The position numbers and the translations under genes are program-made. A stretch of DNA of 64,000 nt from positions 36,405 through 100,404 of the forward strand of contig NZ_JBEPAK010000004.1 of assembly GCF_040298565.1 (NCBI RefSeq), given 5' to 3'. Position 1 is the first letter of the stretch, and every line of letters starts with the position of its first letter. Origin of the DNA: Kitasatospora sp040298565. Its GTDB lineage: Bacteria > Actinomycetota > Actinomycetes > Streptomycetales > Streptomycetaceae. Below are positions 60,848 through 64,000 of this stretch, piece by piece. Under the pieces are notes generated by a model. The model saw only the letters and a list, made by a program, of their open reading frames with translations, made no database searches and had not been told where the DNA came from.

Positions 60848-62683
60848 TTGAGGCCCGCCGCCATCGACTGGACCCCGCCCGACCGCGCTGCGGGCGAGCC
60901 CCGCCCGCCCGCGCAGTGGCGGCGGATCCTCGCGCTGTTCCGCCCGTACCGGGGCCGCCTGGCCGCCGTCGGGCTGCTGGTGGCCGCCTCCGCGGTGGTC
61001 TCCGTCGTCTCGCCGTTCCTGCTGAGGGCCGTCCTGGACACCGCCATCCCGCAGGGCCGCACCGGCCTGCTGAGCCTGCTCGCGCTCGGGATGATCCTCA
61101 CCGCCGTGGTGAACAGCATCTTCAACGTGCTGCAGACGCTGATCTCCACCACCGTCGGCCAGCGGGTCATGCACGACCTGCGCACCGCCGTCTACGGCCA
61201 CCTCCAGCGGCAGTCGCTGGCCTTCTTCACCCGCACCCGCACCGGTGAGGTGCAGTCCCGGATCGCCAACGACATCGGCGGCATGCAGTCCACGGTGACC
61301 TCCACCGCCACCAGCCTGGTCTCCAACCTCACCGCGGTGATCGCCTCGATCGTCGCCATGGTCGCGCTGGACTGGCGGCTGACCGTCGTCTCGCTGCTGC
61401 TGCTCCCGCTGTTCGTGTGGATCAGCCGACGGGTCGGGCGGGAGCGCAAGAAGATCACCACCGAGCGGCAGAAGCAGCTGGCCGCCATGAGCTCGGCGGT
61501 GCAGGAGTCGCTCTCCGTCAGCGGCATCCTGCTCGGCCGCACGATGGGCCGCTCCGACTCGCTCGCCCGGGAGTTCACCGGGCAGTCCGACCAGCTGGCG
61601 GACCTCGAGGTGCGGGCCAGCATGGCCGGGCGCTGGCGGATGAACACCATCCAGATCGTGATGGCCGCGATGCCCGCGCTGATCTACTGGGCGGCCGGGC
61701 TGACCTCCGCCGCCGGTGCGCCGATCGTCTCGGTCGGCACCCTGGTCGCCTTCGTCACCCTCCAGCAGGGCCTGTTCCGCCCCACCGTGAGCCTGCTGTC
61801 CACCGGCGTCGACGTCCAGACCTCGCTCGCGCTGTTCCAGCGCATCTTCGAGTACCTCGACCTGCCGGTGGAGATCGCCGAGCCCGCCCGCCCCGTCACC
61901 CTCGACGACATCCGCGGCGAGGTCCGCTTCGAGGCCGTCGACTTCCGCTACGACCCCGAGCAGCAGCGCCCGACCCTGGCCGGCGTCGACCTCGCGGTCC
62001 CCGCCGGGAGTTCACTGGCCGTGGTCGGCGAGACCGGCTCGGGCAAGACCACCCTCAGCTACCTCGTCCCCCGGCTGTACGACGTCACCGGCGGCCGGGT
62101 CACCCTGGACGGCGTGGACGTGCGCGAACTGTCCTTCGACACCCTGGCCCGCGCGGTCGGGGTGGTCTCCCAGGAGACCTACCTCTTCCACGCCTCGGTC
62201 GCCGAGAACCTGCGCTTCGCCAAACCGGGCGCCAGCGACGCCGAACTGGTCGAGGCCGCCCGGGCCGCGCAGATCCACGAGACCATCGCCGCCCTCCCGG
62301 AGGGCTACGACACCCTGGTCGGCGAACGCGGCTACCGCTTCTCCGGCGGTGAGAAGCAGCGCCTCGCGCTGGCCCGCACCATCCTGCGCAACCCGCCGGT
62401 GCTGATCCTGGACGAGGCGACCAGCGCCCTGGACAACCGCACCGAGCGCGCCGTCCAGCAGGCCGTCGACACGCTGGCCGCCGGCCGCACCACCATCACC
62501 ATCGCGCACCGGCTCTCCACGGTGCGCTCCGCGGACCAGATCGCGGTGCTGGACCGCGGCGAAGTGGTCGAACTCGGCACCCACGAGGAGCTGGTGGAGC
62601 TGGACGGCCGGTACGCGGCGCTGCTGCGCCGGGAGGCTCCGGCGGCGGCCGCCCTGTCGGACGCGGCCCTCGGGCACGCGTGA
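60848..62683 (+). CDS. ABC multidrug/lipid/peptide exporter (fused membrane and ATPase domains)
   Basis: Half-transporter of 611 residues. Six transmembrane segments occupy about residues 35-330, and the ATPase follows with Walker A (GETGSGKTT), signature (FSGGEKQRLA) and Walker B (VLILDEATSALD). It works as a homodimer or with another half. TTG 60848 is preceded by GGGAGG; a longer frame would include the promoter. It could export the product of the nearby peptide operon, but this is only proximity. Confidence 0.92.
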   Translation: MRPAAIDWTPPDRAAGEPRPPAQWRRILALFRPYRGRLAAVGLLVAASAVVSVVSPFLLRAVLDTAIPQGRTGLLSLLALGMILTAVVNSIFNVLQTLISTTVGQRVMHDLRTAVYGHLQRQSLAFFTRTRTGEVQSRIANDIGGMQSTVTSTATSLVSNLTAVIASIVAMVALDWRLTVVSLLLLPLFVWISRRVGRERKKITTERQKQLAAMSSAVQESLSVSGILLGRTMGRSDSLAREFTGQSDQLADLEVRASMAGRWRMNTIQIVMAAMPALIYWAAGLTSAAGAPIVSVGTLVAFVTLQQGLFRPTVSLLSTGVDVQTSLALFQRIFEYLDLPVEIAEPARPVTLDDIRGEVRFEAVDFRYDPEQQRPTLAGVDLAVPAGSSLAVVGETGSGKTTLSYLVPRLYDVTGGRVTLDGVDVRELSFDTLARAVGVVSQETYLFHASVAENLRFAKPGASDAELVEAARAAQIHETIAALPEGYDTLVGERGYRFSGGEKQRLALARTILRNPPVLILDEATSALDNRTERAVQQAVDTLAAGRTTITIAHRLSTVRSADQIAVLDRGEVVELGTHEELVELDGRYAALLRREAPAAAALSDAALGHA

Positions 62684-62827
62684 CCGGGCAGGTGGGGGCG
62701 GACCCGTACCTCCCGGCCCGGGCGGCTCCGTACGGCCGGGCCCGCGTGACCGTGCACGCGTGGCCGTGCACGCGGGGGCGGACCCGTACGGCCCGGCACG
62801 CGCGGCGGACCAGGATGAGCGGGGCGG

Positions 62828-63496
62828 TCAAGCCGCCTTCGGCACCTCGTTGTAGCTCTCCACGACCTCCTGGCCGGAGAGCCGCTGGATCGCCGCCATC
62901 ACCTCGTCGGTCACGTGCCGGCGGGCCTTCAGCGAGCGGGCCTGCCCGTGCAGCTCGTCGAAGTGCAGCGGCTCGCCGAAGCGGACCGTCACCTTCTTGA
63001 TCCGCGGCACCCGCTTGCCCACCGGCAGGATCTGCTCCGGGCCCTCCAGGGCCACCGGAACCACCGGCACGCCCGCCGTCAGGGCCAGCCAGGCGACGCC
63101 CGTCTTGCCCCGGTAGAGGCGGCCGTCCAGCGACCGGGTGCCCTCCGGGTAGATGCCGAAGGCCTTGCCCGCCTCGAGGATCTCCAGCGCCGACTCCAGC
63201 GAGGCCTGGGCGGAACGGTAGGTGCCGCGTTCGACGGGCACCGCACCGATCGACTCGAAGAAGCCCTTGGACAGGCGGCCCTTGAGGCCCGTGCCGGTGA
63301 AGTACTCGGCCTTGGCGAGGAAGTGGACGCGGCGCGGGGCGGTCAGCGGGATCACCACGCTGTCGATGAAGGACAGGTGGTTGCTGGCCAGGATCACCCC
63401 GCCCTTGCGCGGCACGTTCTCGACACCCTCGATGACCGGGCGCCAGATCCCGCGCGAAACGGGTTTCAGCACCAGCCTGGTGGCGAGATCGAGCAT
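62828..63496 (-). CDS. 1-acyl-sn-glycerol-3-phosphate acyltransferase family protein
   Basis: PlsC-type acyltransferase of 222 residues acting at the membrane in phospholipid synthesis. Motif I NHLSFID has His40 and Asp45; motif III is YPEGTRS, and VPVVPVALEG is motif IV. ATG 63496 has GGGAGGG upstream. It is single-gene. Confidence 0.92.
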   Translation of the reverse strand: MLDLATRLVLKPVSRGIWRPVIEGVENVPRKGGVILASNHLSFIDSVVIPLTAPRRVHFLAKAEYFTGTGLKGRLSKGFFESIGAVPVERGTYRSAQASLESALEILEAGKAFGIYPEGTRSLDGRLYRGKTGVAWLALTAGVPVVPVALEGPEQILPVGKRVPRIKKVTVRFGEPLHFDELHGQARSLKARRHVTDEVMAAIQRLSGQEVVESYNEVPKAA

Positions 63497-63668
63497 GTTC
63501 CCTCCCTGGACGAACGACCGCCCGGGAGGTGCCCGGGCCCGCATCAGATCCGCAGACTACGACACCGACCCCCGCGCCCGTCCACTCCCGGACGCCGTGG
63601 CGCACACCACGGCGGGTAGGGTACGGCCGTCCGAAAACGTGCACCACCCGCAGTACCAGGAGGACCCG

Positions 63669-63881
63669 ATGGAGACCATCGAGGACATCAAGGCGATGTT
63701 CGACCGCTTCGACAAGAACGGTGACGGCAAGATCACCCCGGCCGAATACGCGCTGGCTGCCAACGAGATGGGCGACCACGGTGTCACGCTCGCGATGGCC
63801 GAGGCGCTGGTCCACTCGATGGACACCCGTCACCAGGGGTACCTGGACTTCGAGGAGTTCCTGGCGGCGCGCCAGCGCTGA
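63669..63881 (+). CDS. EF-hand calcium-binding protein
   Basis: Protein of 70 residues with two EF-hands. The first loop DKNGDGKITPAE is canonical; the second, DTRHQGYLDFEE, lacks an acidic residue at its third position and probably binds calcium weakly. It resembles the small calmodulin-like proteins of streptomycetes. ATG 63669 follows AGGAGGA. Confidence 0.93.
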   Translation: METIEDIKAMFDRFDKNGDGKITPAEYALAANEMGDHGVTLAMAEALVHSMDTRHQGYLDFEEFLAARQR

Positions 63882-63908
63882 CCTCGCGCCGACGGGGGTG
63901 GGGGGCGC

Positions 63909-63924
63909 GGCGGCCGCGGCCGCC
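63909..63924. terminator. GC palindrome after the EF-hand gene
   Basis: GGCGGCCGCGGCCGCC is fully self-complementary and is followed by a run of C. It could be a weak terminator. Confidence 0.35.
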
Positions 63925-63949
63925 CCCCCCAGGGGAGAGGACAAGACAT

Positions 63950-64000
63950 ATGAAAATTGAACCCCAAACAGGTAGGGGTTTGAGGTGTGGTGGTGATGTT
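63950..64000 (+). CDS. Possible start of a gene cut by the window edge
   Basis: ATG 63950 opens a frame of 17 codons to the edge (MKIEPQTGRGLRCGGDV) after AGAGGAC. Codons AAA, ATT and GAA are unlike the neighbouring genes. AACCCC (63960-63965) and GGGGTT (63975-63980) form an inverted repeat. Too little is visible to name it. Confidence 0.25.
   Translation, partial: MKIEPQTGRGLRCGGDV

Overview
The window reads as chromosomal DNA from a streptomycete (Streptomyces or Kitasatospora). GC content is very high and third codon positions are almost all G or C. GTG and TTG starts are common and genes overlap by four bases (ATGA/GTGA). Many genes have a -10-like hexamer only 6-7 nt before the start codon, which fits leaderless transcription. 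The gene set (F420/LLM oxidoreductase, paa operon, DmdR-type iron box, EF-hand protein, NarL-type two-component pairs) agrees. I saw no rRNA, tRNA, CRISPR array, transposase or phage gene. The organism call is inference from gene content, not from a marker gene.

Layout, left to right. 1-2570: end of an osmoprotectant ABC transporter (ATPase only), then a rhodanese and cysteine dioxygenase pair behind a 25-residue cysteine-ending leader peptide. 2825-8210: a catabolic operon of beta-ureidopropionase, dihydropyrimidinase, LLM oxidoreductase and NCS1 permease. 8233-16076: a glycosyltransferase, a small membrane protein, an ADP-ribosylglycohydrolase, an aldo/keto reductase with a TetR regulator and a clear operator, an orphan response regulator and an M20 peptidase. 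16110-20286: paaABCDE for phenylacetyl-CoA epoxidation behind a PaaR-like operator. 20295-24632: a flavoprotein monooxygenase, a YbjQ-like protein, two conserved proteins and a PTH2-type protein. 24664-29226: an ABC transporter with two paralogous permeases, divergent from a kinase/regulator pair. 29237-32300: modABC. 32592-37233: an RNA ligase of the Deinococcus Rnl type, a P450, an ECF sigma factor and a protein of unknown function.

37351-41424: dctA divergent from a CitA/CitB-type sensor and regulator. 41605-44602: an iron box controlling diaminobutyrate aminotransferase and decarboxylase, the first two steps of some hydroxamate siderophores, without the remaining siderophore genes. 44739-49864: an inositol-phosphatase-like protein, an alpha/beta hydrolase, a Ser/Thr kinase with an extracellular lectin-like domain, and an orphan iron-siderophore-type binding lipoprotein. 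49977-54419: a MerR regulator divergent from Baeyer-Villiger monooxygenase, hydrolase and SDR genes, with a 44-bp nested palindrome between them. 54538-56646: a MocR regulator divergent from a LysE exporter, with two direct repeats between. 56779-59840: the most interesting locus, a 68-residue precursor-like peptide, an intergenic hairpin, two all-helical proteins I cannot place and a PBP/beta-lactamase-fold serine hydrolase, all behind one promoter and a perfect 20-bp palindrome. 59912-64000: an SDR, an ABC exporter with a palindromic operator, an acyltransferase, an EF-hand protein and the start of a possible gene at the edge.

A second theme is short tandem repeats at gene 3' ends. Several (LLM gene, RNA ligase, sigma factor, SDR) copy the stop codon; others encode a protein tail (dctA) or abut the stop (inositol-phosphatase gene). 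Coordinates come from reading the sequence. Family assignments come from motifs and memory, since no database search could be run.
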